A stretch of 64,000 bases of DNA from contig VGZO01000002.1 of assembly GCA_016872555.1 (NCBI GenBank), positions 62,001-126,000 of the forward strand. The letters are read 5' to 3'. Below are positions 47,601-56,088 of the stretch, piece after piece (within the stretch, counting starts at the first letter, position 1; the number at the start of each line of letters is the position of its first letter). This DNA is from Planctomycetota bacterium (lineage in GTDB: Bacteria; Planctomycetota; Planctomycetia; Pirellulales; UBA1268). The notes beneath the pieces are model-generated. The model was not told where the DNA came from. It saw only the letters and a program-made list of their open reading frames with translations, and made no database searches. The position numbers and the translations under genes are program-made.

Positions 47601-50403
47601 ACACGCGCCACGCGCGCTCGAGCACCGGCAGGTCGACGGTCGCCCCCGCCGACGAGACGAACCAGCCGGCAGCAGCCTCGTCGGCGGCGATCGACCGGAC
47701 GGTGAGCGCGACATGGCGTTGATCGACGGGGAGGTCGAGCGACAGTTCGCCCACCGCGCCGTCGCGGTCGGTGACGACACGCCGACCGTCGATGAGGATC
47801 GCCTGGAGACGGTTGCCGGGAGGAAGCTGGAGCGTGAGCGAAGGCCGGCCATGGTTCTCGATCGCGAACCGCGATTCGACCTCCGTCAGGCCCGAACGGT
47901 GGCACCAGCAGTCGACGGTCTGGCTCCACACCCAGGCCCCGGAGTCGCGCTCGCCCCCGCCGCCGTCGGGCACCAGTTCCAGGGCCGGCCCCTCGGCGGC
48001 CGCGGCCGTGACCGCGTCGCCGTCGAAGCCGAACTCGGCGACGATCGCGTCGGCATCACCGGGGCGCGTCGGCGCGGGGGGCAGTTCCGTGAGCCGCCGG
48101 TTGACGACGGTGGGGCGCCGCCGGCCGGCAGTCCGCACCACCACCTCGCCGGCGAATGCGACCGCACCCTCGACCCGCGCCAGCGGCACCGCCGTGACCC
48201 CGGCGAGGGCCACCGAGCGGGCCGCCCGGATCGTCACCGTCTCGCGCGCCGGTGGCACGAGGTCGATCAGCCAACTCGACTCGCCACCCCGCCGCCCCGG
48301 CAGGTCGACCGGACGGGCGACGACGCTCCCCGACCCGGGGCGCAGCAGGGTCCACTCGGCGAACTCCTCGATCGGCTCCGAGAAATGGACGACGAGCGAG
48401 TCGAGTGCGGCTTCCCCCGGCTGGCACTCGAAGACGTAGGTCTCGGCGACGCGGTCGTCGCGGACGGTCATCCCCACCCGGCAGTGGACGGTGACCGGCG
48501 GACGGCGCCGGACGAGCCGGACCTCCGCGGCCGGCAGGGCCGATCCGGCGGGAAGCCACGACCGGACCGGTTCGCTTCCCAACAACGCCGCGACGCGCGA
48601 CACCGGCGGCGGCAGCGCCGCCGGGGCGGGCTCGATGTCGAGCATCGCGTCGGTCGGCGGTCGAAGTACCAGCGCCGCCTGCCCCTCGCCCTCGCCATCG
48701 AGGGCCACCATCTCCAGGTCGCGGACCGCCAGCGCGCCGCCGACGTCGAGGCCGGTATGGTGGCCGGTGATCCGCAGCGCCAGCGGTCGCGCGGGGGTGG
48801 CGGCTGCGGCGAGACCGACGCGGAGCCGGCTGCCGGCGGCGTCGGCGCTGACACGCCACTCGATCGCCTCGTCGGGGGGGGCGTTCGGGCGGCTCGCGAC
48901 GACGTCCCCCGGCCGGCCGCCCGGCACTCCCTGCTCGACGGCATCGATGATCCAGCCGGGCCCGATCCGGCCCGTGAGGACGAAGGCCTCGCCGCGGGGC
49001 ACACGCACGTCGCAGATCGCGACCCCGATCACCCGCGCCGCGGCGATGTCGACCGTCGTCGCCCGGGCGATGTCGAGCAGTGGCCCGCGCGGCTCGACGG
49101 TGACCGTGACGCGCGCCTCGGGGCCCTGGGCCGACAGATGCACCAGCGCCCCGTCGGTCCCCGGTTCGGTGTCGCTCAGCGCGGGCCAGGCGGCGGCCGC
49201 GGTGGGGGCAACGGGGATCGCCTCGTCGGCCTCCAAGCCGGTCAGGGCCAGCGCGGGATCGACGCGCAGCGTCATGCCCCCACCGCGCCATTCGTCGGCG
49301 CCGGCGAGGAACCAGGGGAGAGCGACGGTGTCCGCGCCTGTCGGGGCGATGCCGACGATCGCCAACGGCATCCGTGTCCCCGCCAGGGCCGCCGGCAGCG
49401 ACACCTCCACTGCTCCCTCGCGCCCGGTCCACGGCAGCACCCGACCCCGCTCCGCTCCGGCGGCGACGGAGGCGGAGATCAGCGTCACGCCGTGATCGAT
49501 CCGGACTGCCACGACGCCGTCGATCCAGTCGGAAACCGGTTCGAGCACCGTCCGCACCGTGACGGCGCCCGGCCCGACGTCGTACGTCGTCCACGACCGG
49601 AGGCCGACCGGTTCGGAGCCGGCTGCCGCGAAACGCACCGCCAGGGCTGCGACCGGGCCGACCACCGCCCGCCACGTGCGCCCGGGGGGCGCGGCGCCGG
49701 GGACGACGTCGGCCACCGGCTCGGCGGGGATCGCTTCCCATACCACGCCGCCGCCGACGGGGCGGCGCCCTTCCGGGACCTCGATCTCGACCACGGTCGC
49801 CAACGCAGGGGCCACCGGCAGATCGACGACCACCGGCGCCGAGCCCGGGGCAGCCACCGGCCGGGAGGGATCCCCTTCCCAGTCGCAGCGGTAGGTGCCT
49901 GGCCCGGCGATCCGCAGAGCCGTGGCGCCGTCGGCCAGCGCGTGGATCAGGGCCGGGCCGGTGCCTTCGGCCGTTTCCCGGGCGGCGCGGCGGACCGCGA
50001 ACCGGCCGAGTGCCACGTCGGCCGGCGGGGCGGTCGGGCCGTCGGGATAGGACAGCACGAGGGTCCCCAGCGGACGACCGGTGGCATCGAACCGGCAGGT
50101 GATCCGTCCGGCGTCGGCCAGCGGCCGCGGCGCGTCGGTGGCGCCGCCGGCAGACGGGGCGGCCAGCGCCGCCGCGACGAGGCGGTCGAACTCGGCGACC
50201 GGCAGCGGCACCCGCCGCTCGGTTCCGAGATCGGCGTCGCCGAGCCGGCCGGCCGGGACGTGGACGCGCGTGAATCGCAGCGGTTGCGGCTCCGGCTCGG
50301 CGCCGACGGCGACCATCGTCGCCAGCCCCAGCGTCGCCAGCCCCAACGCTGCCAGCAGGCAACCGACCCGGCCGGTGGGTCCGGTGCTGATGGCTCCGCT
50401 CAT
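44623..50403 (-). CDS. Giant beta-rich exported membrane protein (1926 aa), operon partner B
   Basis: A protein with no family I recognise. It begins with a signal peptide (LLAALGLATLGLATMVAVGA). Residues about 30-1000 are beta-rich and Pro/Ala/Val-rich; residues about 1015-1105 hold several membrane helices (FLAGTLLTGCLLAAAAW, MAAAFLASLASRRW); a second beta-rich half follows and the last 30 residues are a membrane anchor (ALVSAAAVVACGIL). Two similar blocks occur near 860 (LTLQLPPGNRLQAILIDGRR) and 1705 (LRLSLPGGCRPYKVFVDGRS), suggesting internal duplication. ATG 50403 overlaps the stop of partner A (ATGA). The reading frame extends beyond the start without support. Confidence 0.75.
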   Translation of the reverse strand: MSGAISTGPTGRVGCLLAALGLATLGLATMVAVGAEPEPQPLRFTRVHVPAGRLGDADLGTERRVPLPVAEFDRLVAAALAAPSAGGATDAPRPLADAGRITCRFDATGRPLGTLVLSYPDGPTAPPADVALGRFAVRRAARETAEGTGPALIHALADGATALRIAGPGTYRCDWEGDPSRPVAAPGSAPVVVDLPVAPALATVVEIEVPEGRRPVGGGVVWEAIPAEPVADVVPGAAPPGRTWRAVVGPVAALAVRFAAAGSEPVGLRSWTTYDVGPGAVTVRTVLEPVSDWIDGVVAVRIDHGVTLISASVAAGAERGRVLPWTGREGAVEVSLPAALAGTRMPLAIVGIAPTGADTVALPWFLAGADEWRGGGMTLRVDPALALTGLEADEAIPVAPTAAAAWPALSDTEPGTDGALVHLSAQGPEARVTVTVEPRGPLLDIARATTVDIAAARVIGVAICDVRVPRGEAFVLTGRIGPGWIIDAVEQGVPGGRPGDVVASRPNAPPDEAIEWRVSADAAGSRLRVGLAAAATPARPLALRITGHHTGLDVGGALAVRDLEMVALDGEGEGQAALVLRPPTDAMLDIEPAPAALPPPVSRVAALLGSEPVRSWLPAGSALPAAEVRLVRRRPPVTVHCRVGMTVRDDRVAETYVFECQPGEAALDSLVVHFSEPIEEFAEWTLLRPGSGSVVARPVDLPGRRGGESSWLIDLVPPARETVTIRAARSVALAGVTAVPLARVEGAVAFAGEVVVRTAGRRRPTVVNRRLTELPPAPTRPGDADAIVAEFGFDGDAVTAAAAEGPALELVPDGGGGERDSGAWVWSQTVDCWCHRSGLTEVESRFAIENHGRPSLTLQLPPGNRLQAILIDGRRVVTDRDGAVGELSLDLPVDQRHVALTVRSIAADEAAAGWFVSSAGATVDLPVLERAWRVWLPPGVDLLSGPRRHREVGAPGLDWCRRLFGFDVPSAGAVPPEESASGAGGLVAGCRERVFVPLPGPPADDRVGLIASEDLERIAFLAGTLLTGCLLAAAAWRPGVLTLGPLVAGLAALWVPAPWHVVARAVWWGMAAAFLASLASRRWRRDARAAALVALALVAGRADGDDATGLNVIVTPVGGVPTALVPESLFDRLGAVGSGARPRVLGVELTIPGPQAAAWGVRVEIDADPGSSLVVPRAPGTVPAEGAVLVDGRRVPLLGSDRGEAWVPITEAGRHRVEWSVIPERIDRGAVTVEMAAFPAAPRAVATVGPGQLSRGPLVEMARPGGPFAAAPRDTAWSEGALGAYDVAGADRVALVVAPPAVVVDPVPRAARSRNDIVWGPTACRVESRFEIEMGDDLVPAVVLNADPRLVPERVDDPAIALEALAQGRFRVVRARPEPGPFRFGLAWTLPLDEPTGVHPLPEVWLEAPRADERTVRLTPATGLRAALLSSGPVPGARPVASGAELSWRVDRGAADASAPPLDGLPAAAGLTGAGRVLVTRAPPVTRGTQQLRLALNAGRIDMTLQARIEADGAVVAIPLRARGDVQLGNVTLTDETGAEGTRQALDVRLVAGKGADGRGTWTVVLQRPRAGRLRLDVEAFVAAPLPAEGDLPTLQALLEGSGPLVVTWSAVDGMAAEVAGAEAAAAGVFELPPDAPPTGYRLVAVPRRGDEPAAPVPGPTPPAAPAAPSGPRLELVDTVLAVDARGRGWGVARLDVVALDPILRLSLPGGCRPYKVFVDGRSVSDPVPVGSAQALRWEIRLFDVRWPRSLEVVFAGELGAGIDGGDLTALDAPGIDGLPAAANLWTIMVPRATALRVAPPAAIVPVDALAGERALALERLAADFTRAIAAVSPAEATRLGDLLTARRSPPSLRGFDTASVGTTGADAFAVGAAVVGPGNGAPLVFRLVRGTDTTAPARALVSAAAVVACGILRVVWRRFFPAESA

Positions 50404-53400
50404 GGCAGCGCCCGTCCTGCCGCCGTCGGCGGCTCGGTGGGAAGCGCGGGGCGGGCACCGTCGGCGAGAACGACGAGGCGCGTTGACGACTGCGGCGAGA
50501 CGATCAAAGACGGCCGCGGCGCCACGACACGCGGCGCGGTGACCGTGCTCCACCTCCGCAGCGCGCCGGCCAGTGCCGCCAGCAGGGCGCCGGGAATCGC
50601 CGCCTGGGCGACCAGCGGAGCGAGCTCGGGGCGGAACGCCGCGGCCGCCAGCAGCGCCGTGATCACGCCGACGACGACCGCGGGCTGCCGCGCGGTGCGG
50701 ACATGGACGGCCAGCAGGCCGAGCGCGAGCATCGTGCCCGAGGACACCGCGACGAGCAACCACGTCGGCACCAGCCAGACCCGCGCCTCGGGCAGCGGCC
50801 CGACGGCCGACCAGACGGCACGGCGCTCGGCAAGCGGCGGGTCGAGGTCGGTGACCGCAGAACCGGCATCCACGGCGGGGGCGCGATCGGCCGCCAGGCG
50901 GCGGTTGGTCTCCAGCCACCGGGCCAACGCCTCGCGCGACACGACCGGGCGCCGTTCGAACCAGCCCCCACTCCACGTCCACCGCTGCTGGCTGGTCCAG
51001 CGCCGCGGCGGCACGACGACGTGCTCGTCGGAGAGGAGGCGCAGCTCCCAGTAGGAACGGCGCTGGACGACGCCGGTGGCGGGGAGGGGTGCCTCGAGAG
51101 CCAACGGGCCGATCCAGCCGGCGAGGTGCAACCACGCCGGACCGACGGCGTCGCGGTTGCTGCGACACTCGATCGCCACGACCCACGCGCCGCGCCCCCC
51201 CGCGTCGTTCCCGTCGAAGGGCAACTCGACCGTCAGCCGGCCGTCCGGACGGACCACGGTCGGTACGGGGCGGCCGTCGACGCGGACGTCGATGCTGGCG
51301 GCCCGCGTCCCGTCGGCGCGCCACGCCTCGGGGATCGCCAGCTCGAAGCGGCGTGCCGAACTGCTGACGGTATACGTGCACAGGTCCTCGCGCGCGTCGG
51401 GGAGCACGCGTGTCTCGAACCACGCCCCCTCGACGACGGTGTCGCCGCTCGACGTCCCCTGCCGAGCCGACACGGCCAACGGCACGGTGGCCTGCGGCCG
51501 GGCGCTGGTCCAGGCCCGAGCCGCGCTCGACGGCAGCGTGTCGCGCTCCCAACCGGCGGCACGGACGTCGACCGCCAGCGCGCCCTCGACGACGAGCCCG
51601 AGCGACTGGCGCGTGATCCTGCCCTCGGCGGGGAGCACCAGCGGCACGTCGAGCGCCGCCGTCGCGTCGGCGGGCACGGCGGGCATCGGCAGTTCGTAGC
51701 GGATCGTCAGCTCCCCCGAGCCGAGCAGCGGCTGGGGAAGCAGGGCGCGGAGGTTGACGATCCCGGTCCCGTCGGTCGACGGCGGCGTCTCCATACGCGT
51801 CCCGCTCCGCCCCGTGGTCGGGACCGGGAACGGGTTGAGCGGTTGCCCGCTCTGGCGCAGTTCCAGCGCGCCGGAGACCACCACCGCCTCGGGCACGGTC
51901 AGGTCGATCGACTCGAGGGCGACATGGGCGACGGTGTAGCGGATCGTCTCGTCGACGACCGCCACGTCGCTGGTCAACGAGATCGTGGTCGCGACCGCCG
52001 CCTCGATGCGTTGCGAGAGGTAACGGCGGTCGGCGACGAACGTCCCGTCGGTGCCGTCGAGCCGGTAGGTGAGGACCGAGCGCTCGGCGGCATCGCGCGG
52101 CGCCGTCGGGGAGGCCTGCCGCACCAGGCCGCGGATCGCGGCACCGTCGGGCACGATCTCGATGTCACTGGCCGCCGACACCGTGACGCTCGCCGGGGCG
52201 ACAAGGTCGGCCTCGGGAACCGGGATCGTCCAGGCGAGCCGGCGTTCCTCGCGATCGACGGCCCGCCCGCAGCGGACATCGATCGTGGCATCGCCGGCCA
52301 GCGGCTGCAGGAAGGGCACGAACAGGACCCCGTCCTCGACGCGGATCGCCGCCGTGTCCACGAGGCCTGCCGGCGCGACGTCGTCGATCGCCCACTCGTC
52401 GAGCCGTAGCGCGAGACGGTTGATCGGCGCGCCGCGCACCGACAGACGGATCCGCGCCTCGAGGCCGATCCGCCCCGGATCGACGGCGTAGCGGTACTCG
52501 GGCTCGACGACCACCCGGCTGCCGCGGGCCCGGACGTGGATCGGCAGCGACGCCGGCTGGGTGTCGTAGGCGAACGCGGCCGACAGCCCGGGGCGCCGGG
52601 CCGCTGCCGGAGGATCGACGCGCCGGGCGCGCCCGGCGTCATCCCACTCCAGTTGCCAATCCCCCTCGACGGCGAGGCTCACGCGCCCGTGCTGGCGCCA
52701 GGGAAGGACCTGTTCGACCACGAAACCGAGCGGTTCCAGGACGCGCGCCTCCGGGTCGATCGACCGTTCGGCGTCGAACTCGACGACGGCCCGGCCGTCG
52801 GCGGACGGGGAGATGTCGACGGTGAGCCGCTCGACCGGCAACTCGCCGGCGGGTGCCGGCGCGACGGTCTCGCGCCGCGCGATCGTCCCACCGCGCACAC
52901 CGCGGGCCGTCGCGCCGGGCGGGAGCGTGACCGTCACCTGGGAGAGGTCGGCGGGGAGGTTGCGCAGCGCGAGCAGCGTCTGCCAGGCGGCGATCCGGCC
53001 GTCGATCCGCACCAAGCTCTCCACCGACGCCTCCGGCGCGGCGCCGGCGGTGGCCTGCGCGGTGCCGCGCGGTCCGATGCGGACCTGCGTCGGACCGACG
53101 AGCCCGACACAGGTGACCACACTGCCCCCGTCGGGAACGCTTTCGACGCGTGGCTCGACGCCCGCCGGGGTCAGCGTCACCAGTGGATCCCGTTGGGCCG
53201 AGCGGAGCACCAGCGCCGTCGCCGTCGCGGCCGGCATCCGCACCCACAGCGAGAGCTCGTCGCCTGCCGTCTCGAGCGGCAACCGCCCCCTGCCGGCGAC
53301 ACGGTGGCGCCCGTCGGCGGGCCCCTGCAGCCAGCAGCGGTAGCCCGGCGGGCCGTCGCCGCCGCGCCCGCCGACCGACTCCGCATCGATGACGACGGTG

Positions 53401-53999
53401 CCATCCCCCTCGTGCGTCGGTGGACCGTCGAGGATCAGTCCGGCCAGGTCGAGCGGGACGCTGCACCAGCCGGCGCGCGTCTGCCGGAGCGTGGCGTCGA
53501 AGGCAGCGCGGCAGTCGCGGCCACCGCCGGCGCCGGGCAGGTCGAGCGTCAGCGTCAGCGACTGGAGCAGCGCGGGGGGGGGTTGGCCGACGCCAGGGAG
53601 CCCCTGCCGGAGGCGGAGCATTTCCATGAAGTCGGCGTAGCCGAATCCCGGAACGGGCACGAGCCGACCGCGGTCGTCCTCGAGGTAGAAGATGTCGGGT
53701 GCGGTGGGCAGGAGCGGCACTCCCTGGCCACGCCCCGGCGCGGCCGCAGCCGTGGGGTCGGCGGAGGGAGACGGTACCGGGCCGGCGCTTCCCTCCAGGG
53801 ATCCAGACGCGGGGCTGCCGGAACCGGCCGCTGGTTCCTGGCCGGGGATGGCGGGGATCCCCGCGACGCACGCGAGAAACACCGCGACACATGCCGGCGC
53901 GAGGCGCCGCACGCGGCTCGGATGCGGCTGCCGCGCGGACCACGAACCCGGGCGACCGCGGACGGCGCTCGAGCGGCGGTGATCGGGGCACAACATCAT
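50400..53999 (-). CDS. Large beta-rich exported membrane protein (1199 aa), operon partner A
   Basis: A 1199-aa protein without a recognised family. ATG 53999 (or 53996) has a GGAG site 9 nt upstream. A signal peptide (LAPACVAVFLACVAGIPAIPG) is followed by a Ser/Pro/Ala-rich stretch and a conserved-looking block FYLEDDRGRLVPVPGFGYADFMEM. The body is beta-rich (LPPGATARGVRGG resembles the LPPG blocks of partner B). About three membrane helices lie near residues 1075-1150 (LVPTWLLVAVSSGTMLALGL, VVVGVITALLAAAAF). Both proteins should be anchored in the inner membrane with large periplasmic domains. No catalytic motif was found. Confidence 0.75.
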   Translation of the reverse strand: MMLCPDHRRSSAVRGRPGSWSARQPHPSRVRRLAPACVAVFLACVAGIPAIPGQEPAAGSGSPASGSLEGSAGPVPSPSADPTAAAAPGRGQGVPLLPTAPDIFYLEDDRGRLVPVPGFGYADFMEMLRLRQGLPGVGQPPPALLQSLTLTLDLPGAGGGRDCRAAFDATLRQTRAGWCSVPLDLAGLILDGPPTHEGDGTVVIDAESVGGRGGDGPPGYRCWLQGPADGRHRVAGRGRLPLETAGDELSLWVRMPAATATALVLRSAQRDPLVTLTPAGVEPRVESVPDGGSVVTCVGLVGPTQVRIGPRGTAQATAGAAPEASVESLVRIDGRIAAWQTLLALRNLPADLSQVTVTLPPGATARGVRGGTIARRETVAPAPAGELPVERLTVDISPSADGRAVVEFDAERSIDPEARVLEPLGFVVEQVLPWRQHGRVSLAVEGDWQLEWDDAGRARRVDPPAAARRPGLSAAFAYDTQPASLPIHVRARGSRVVVEPEYRYAVDPGRIGLEARIRLSVRGAPINRLALRLDEWAIDDVAPAGLVDTAAIRVEDGVLFVPFLQPLAGDATIDVRCGRAVDREERRLAWTIPVPEADLVAPASVTVSAASDIEIVPDGAAIRGLVRQASPTAPRDAAERSVLTYRLDGTDGTFVADRRYLSQRIEAAVATTISLTSDVAVVDETIRYTVAHVALESIDLTVPEAVVVSGALELRQSGQPLNPFPVPTTGRSGTRMETPPSTDGTGIVNLRALLPQPLLGSGELTIRYELPMPAVPADATAALDVPLVLPAEGRITRQSLGLVVEGALAVDVRAAGWERDTLPSSAARAWTSARPQATVPLAVSARQGTSSGDTVVEGAWFETRVLPDAREDLCTYTVSSSARRFELAIPEAWRADGTRAASIDVRVDGRPVPTVVRPDGRLTVELPFDGNDAGGRGAWVVAIECRSNRDAVGPAWLHLAGWIGPLALEAPLPATGVVQRRSYWELRLLSDEHVVVPPRRWTSQQRWTWSGGWFERRPVVSREALARWLETNRRLAADRAPAVDAGSAVTDLDPPLAERRAVWSAVGPLPEARVWLVPTWLLVAVSSGTMLALGLLAVHVRTARQPAVVVGVITALLAAAAFRPELAPLVAQAAIPGALLAALAGALRRWSTVTAPRVVAPRPSLIVSPQSSTRLVVLADGARPALPTEPPTAAGRALP

Positions 54000-54143
54000 C
54001 CGCGCGGGCTCCCGATCTCGTCGGTTCCCTCTGTCGAGGCTCGATCCGGGGACTCGAGACCCCCGCCGGCACAGCGGATGCCGGCCCCCTCGCACGGGGT
54101 GAGTTCGAGCGCGATTCCGTGTTCAAAACTAGCCTGCCGGCAA

Positions 54144-54204
54144 AGGTGACGCACCCTCCCCTGCCTTCGCGGGCCTCAGGGTCCCGCCGGCACGATCGTC
54201 ACCT
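54144..54204 (-). terminator. Nested inverted repeat between the IMPase gene and the giant-protein operon
   Basis: AGGTGACG pairs with CGTCACCT, and ACCCT with AGGGT inside. The structure is interrupted by unpaired bases, so it is weaker than the DUF1559 hairpins. It lies 32 nt beyond the stop of the IMPase gene and about 145 nt before the operon start. Confidence 0.35.
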
Positions 54205-54235
54205 GCGTTGCGACCGGTGTTCCAGCGGCCCGGGA

Positions 54236-55021
54236 TCACCGCTCTCGCGCGAGCGCCACGGCGATCGCCTCGGCGAGCGGGCGCGACGCGGCGGCGATGA
54301 AGGCGGGGCGCTGGAGGGACACCCGGGAGCCGTACGACGGCCCGATCGGTAGCACCACGCCGCCGGCTTCGGCCACGAGGAGCAGTCCGGCGGCGACGTC
54401 CCAGGGGGCGATGCGGCGGATCCAAAAGGCATCGCAGCGGCCGCAGGCGACGAACGCGAGGTTGAGCGCGGTCGACCCGGTTCGCCGCATCCCCTGGAAC
54501 ACCGGCAGGACGGCGAGGAAATCGGCGACCGCCGGCTCGTCGGGGTCGACGTTGGGAGGAAAACCGACCGTCGCCAGGGCGTCGGCGGCGGAGGTCGTGC
54601 CGGAGGTCCGGATCGGCGTGCCGTCGAGCCACGCGCCGGCACCCGAACGGGCGGTGAAGCATTCGTCACGCAGCGGATCGTAGATCGTGCCGACGAGGAT
54701 CTCGTCGCCGCGCGCCAGTGCCACCGACACGCAGTAGGCGGGGAAGCCGTGGACGTAGTTCGTCGTGCCGTCGAGCGGATCGACGTACCAGCACGGGGCG
54801 TCGGCACCGCCGCCGACGTGGCCCCCTTCCTCGCCGATGAACCCGTGATCGGGAAACGCGCCGAGGAGGATCCCGCGAATCTCTTCTTGTGCCGCGAGAT
54901 CGGCCTCGGTCACCAAGTCGCGCGGCCCCTTCGCAGAGACGCCGAACCGGCCGACCCACTCCCGCAGCACCCGGCCCCCGGCACGCGCGGCAGCCTCGCA
55001 GACCTCCAGTTCATCGGGCAT
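54236..55021 (-). CDS. Inositol monophosphatase family phosphatase
   Basis: A 261-aa Mg2+/Li+-dependent phosphatase of the SuhB/IMPase/CysQ family. Motifs: DLVTEADLAAQEEI, FIGEEGG, the metal block WYVDPLDGTTNYVHGFP, and the C-terminal WDVAAGLLLVAEAGGVV. Start 55021 has a GGAGAG site 7 nt upstream; a frame extension of seven codons is ignored. A TACACT -10-like hexamer lies at 55062-55057 on the minus strand, 36 nt upstream of the start. Substrate class cannot be told (inositol-1-P, fructose-1,6-bisP, PAP or histidinol-P). Confidence 0.95.
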   Translation of the reverse strand: MPDELEVCEAAARAGGRVLREWVGRFGVSAKGPRDLVTEADLAAQEEIRGILLGAFPDHGFIGEEGGHVGGGADAPCWYVDPLDGTTNYVHGFPAYCVSVALARGDEILVGTIYDPLRDECFTARSGAGAWLDGTPIRTSGTTSAADALATVGFPPNVDPDEPAVADFLAVLPVFQGMRRTGSTALNLAFVACGRCDAFWIRRIAPWDVAAGLLLVAEAGGVVLPIGPSYGSRVSLQRPAFIAAASRPLAEAIAVALARER

Positions 55022-55186
55022 GCGGGCTCTCCGGTGCGGCACAGGATCGAACCCGAAGTGTAGCCGCGGTGTCGGGGTGGACGCCGGGGAAACGCCGCGC
55101 CGCTGTAGCCGGGCGGTACACTACCGACGCGGCGATCGTTCGCCCCGGAGGGGATCGCGTCGCTCCTCCTTCCCTGGAGCAGGCGA

Positions 55187-55900
55187 GTGAATCCGACCAC
55201 GGTGCGACCGACATGGTCGGTGGGTGAACACCGCCTCAGCGGCACCCGCGACGGCACGACTGCAGCACTCGATCCGGCATGCCCCGCGGACGGCCTGGCC
55301 GTCGGGCCCTCCGGCGGTGCGGCATGCCGCCTCCTCGCCGTCGATCTCGGGGCCGCTCCGGCGCTGATCGACCACTGGGTGCGCGGCGACGACGTCGTCG
55401 CGGTGTACGAACCGGCCGACGCCCGCCGGTTGCGGACGACGGCGATGTGGCGTTGGCTGGAGAGCGGTGTCGCGGCCCCGGCCGGGATCGCCGCCTGGAT
55501 GGTGGTGGTGTCGGCGCAGACGGCGCTGCTCGACAGCGATCCGCGGATCGCGGTCGACAGCCGGATCCCGGGGAACTGCGTGCGCTGGGCGGCGTCCACG
55601 GCCGCTCCGCCGCGGTGGCGCGTCGGCGCCGATCCGGTGGCGAATGCCGCGCTGGTCCGCGGCCCGGACCAGCGCTCCGTGTTGATCGCCGTCCATCCCG
55701 CCGATCGCCGGTCGTTCACCGTCGGCATCGCACCCGACCGGGTGACGGTGCGCTGCGGGCTGTTTTCCGGCCGCGTCGAGAAGGGGGTTCTGCTCCGCGG
55801 ACGCGTGCTGGCCGCCGTCGGCCCGACCGCCGGCGACGATGCCTGGGCAGTCCGCCTCCTCGACCACCTCGACGCCGAGCCACCACCGCTCACAGCCTGA
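55187..55900 (+). CDS. Conserved-looking protein of unknown function upstream of the YhaO/YhaN pair
   Basis: A 237-aa protein starting at GTG. A TACACT -10-like hexamer lies 65 nt upstream (55117-55122). No family is recognised. The core has alternating hydrophobic and charged blocks: VVAVYEPADARRLRTTAMWR, then WMVVVSAQTALLDSDPRIAV, RSVLIAVHPADRR and GLFSGRVEKGVLLRGRVLAAVG. It is Ala/Arg/Asp-rich, likely cytoplasmic, with no signal or membrane helix. It precedes the YhaO-like gene by 188 nt on the same strand, with an own TACATT element between, so co-transcription is uncertain. Confidence 0.6.
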   Translation: MNPTTVRPTWSVGEHRLSGTRDGTTAALDPACPADGLAVGPSGGAACRLLAVDLGAAPALIDHWVRGDDVVAVYEPADARRLRTTAMWRWLESGVAAPAGIAAWMVVVSAQTALLDSDPRIAVDSRIPGNCVRWAASTAAPPRWRVGADPVANAALVRGPDQRSVLIAVHPADRRSFTVGIAPDRVTVRCGLFSGRVEKGVLLRGRVLAAVGPTAGDDAWAVRLLDHLDAEPPPLTA

Positions 55901-56088
55901 TCCGGCTGGCGTTTTCCCGGCGATTGCGGCGCGGTTTTTGCGCTGGAGTCGGAAAGCCGGCGGGGGGTACATTGCCCACCGAGTTTTCCCCGCTTGCCAC
56001 GGATCGGCGACGGCTGGCTTGGTTGCTGGCCGGTCGGGGTCCTGGCGCCCGCCGTCGCCCGACGGCGGACCGGCATGGAGGCCTGCCC

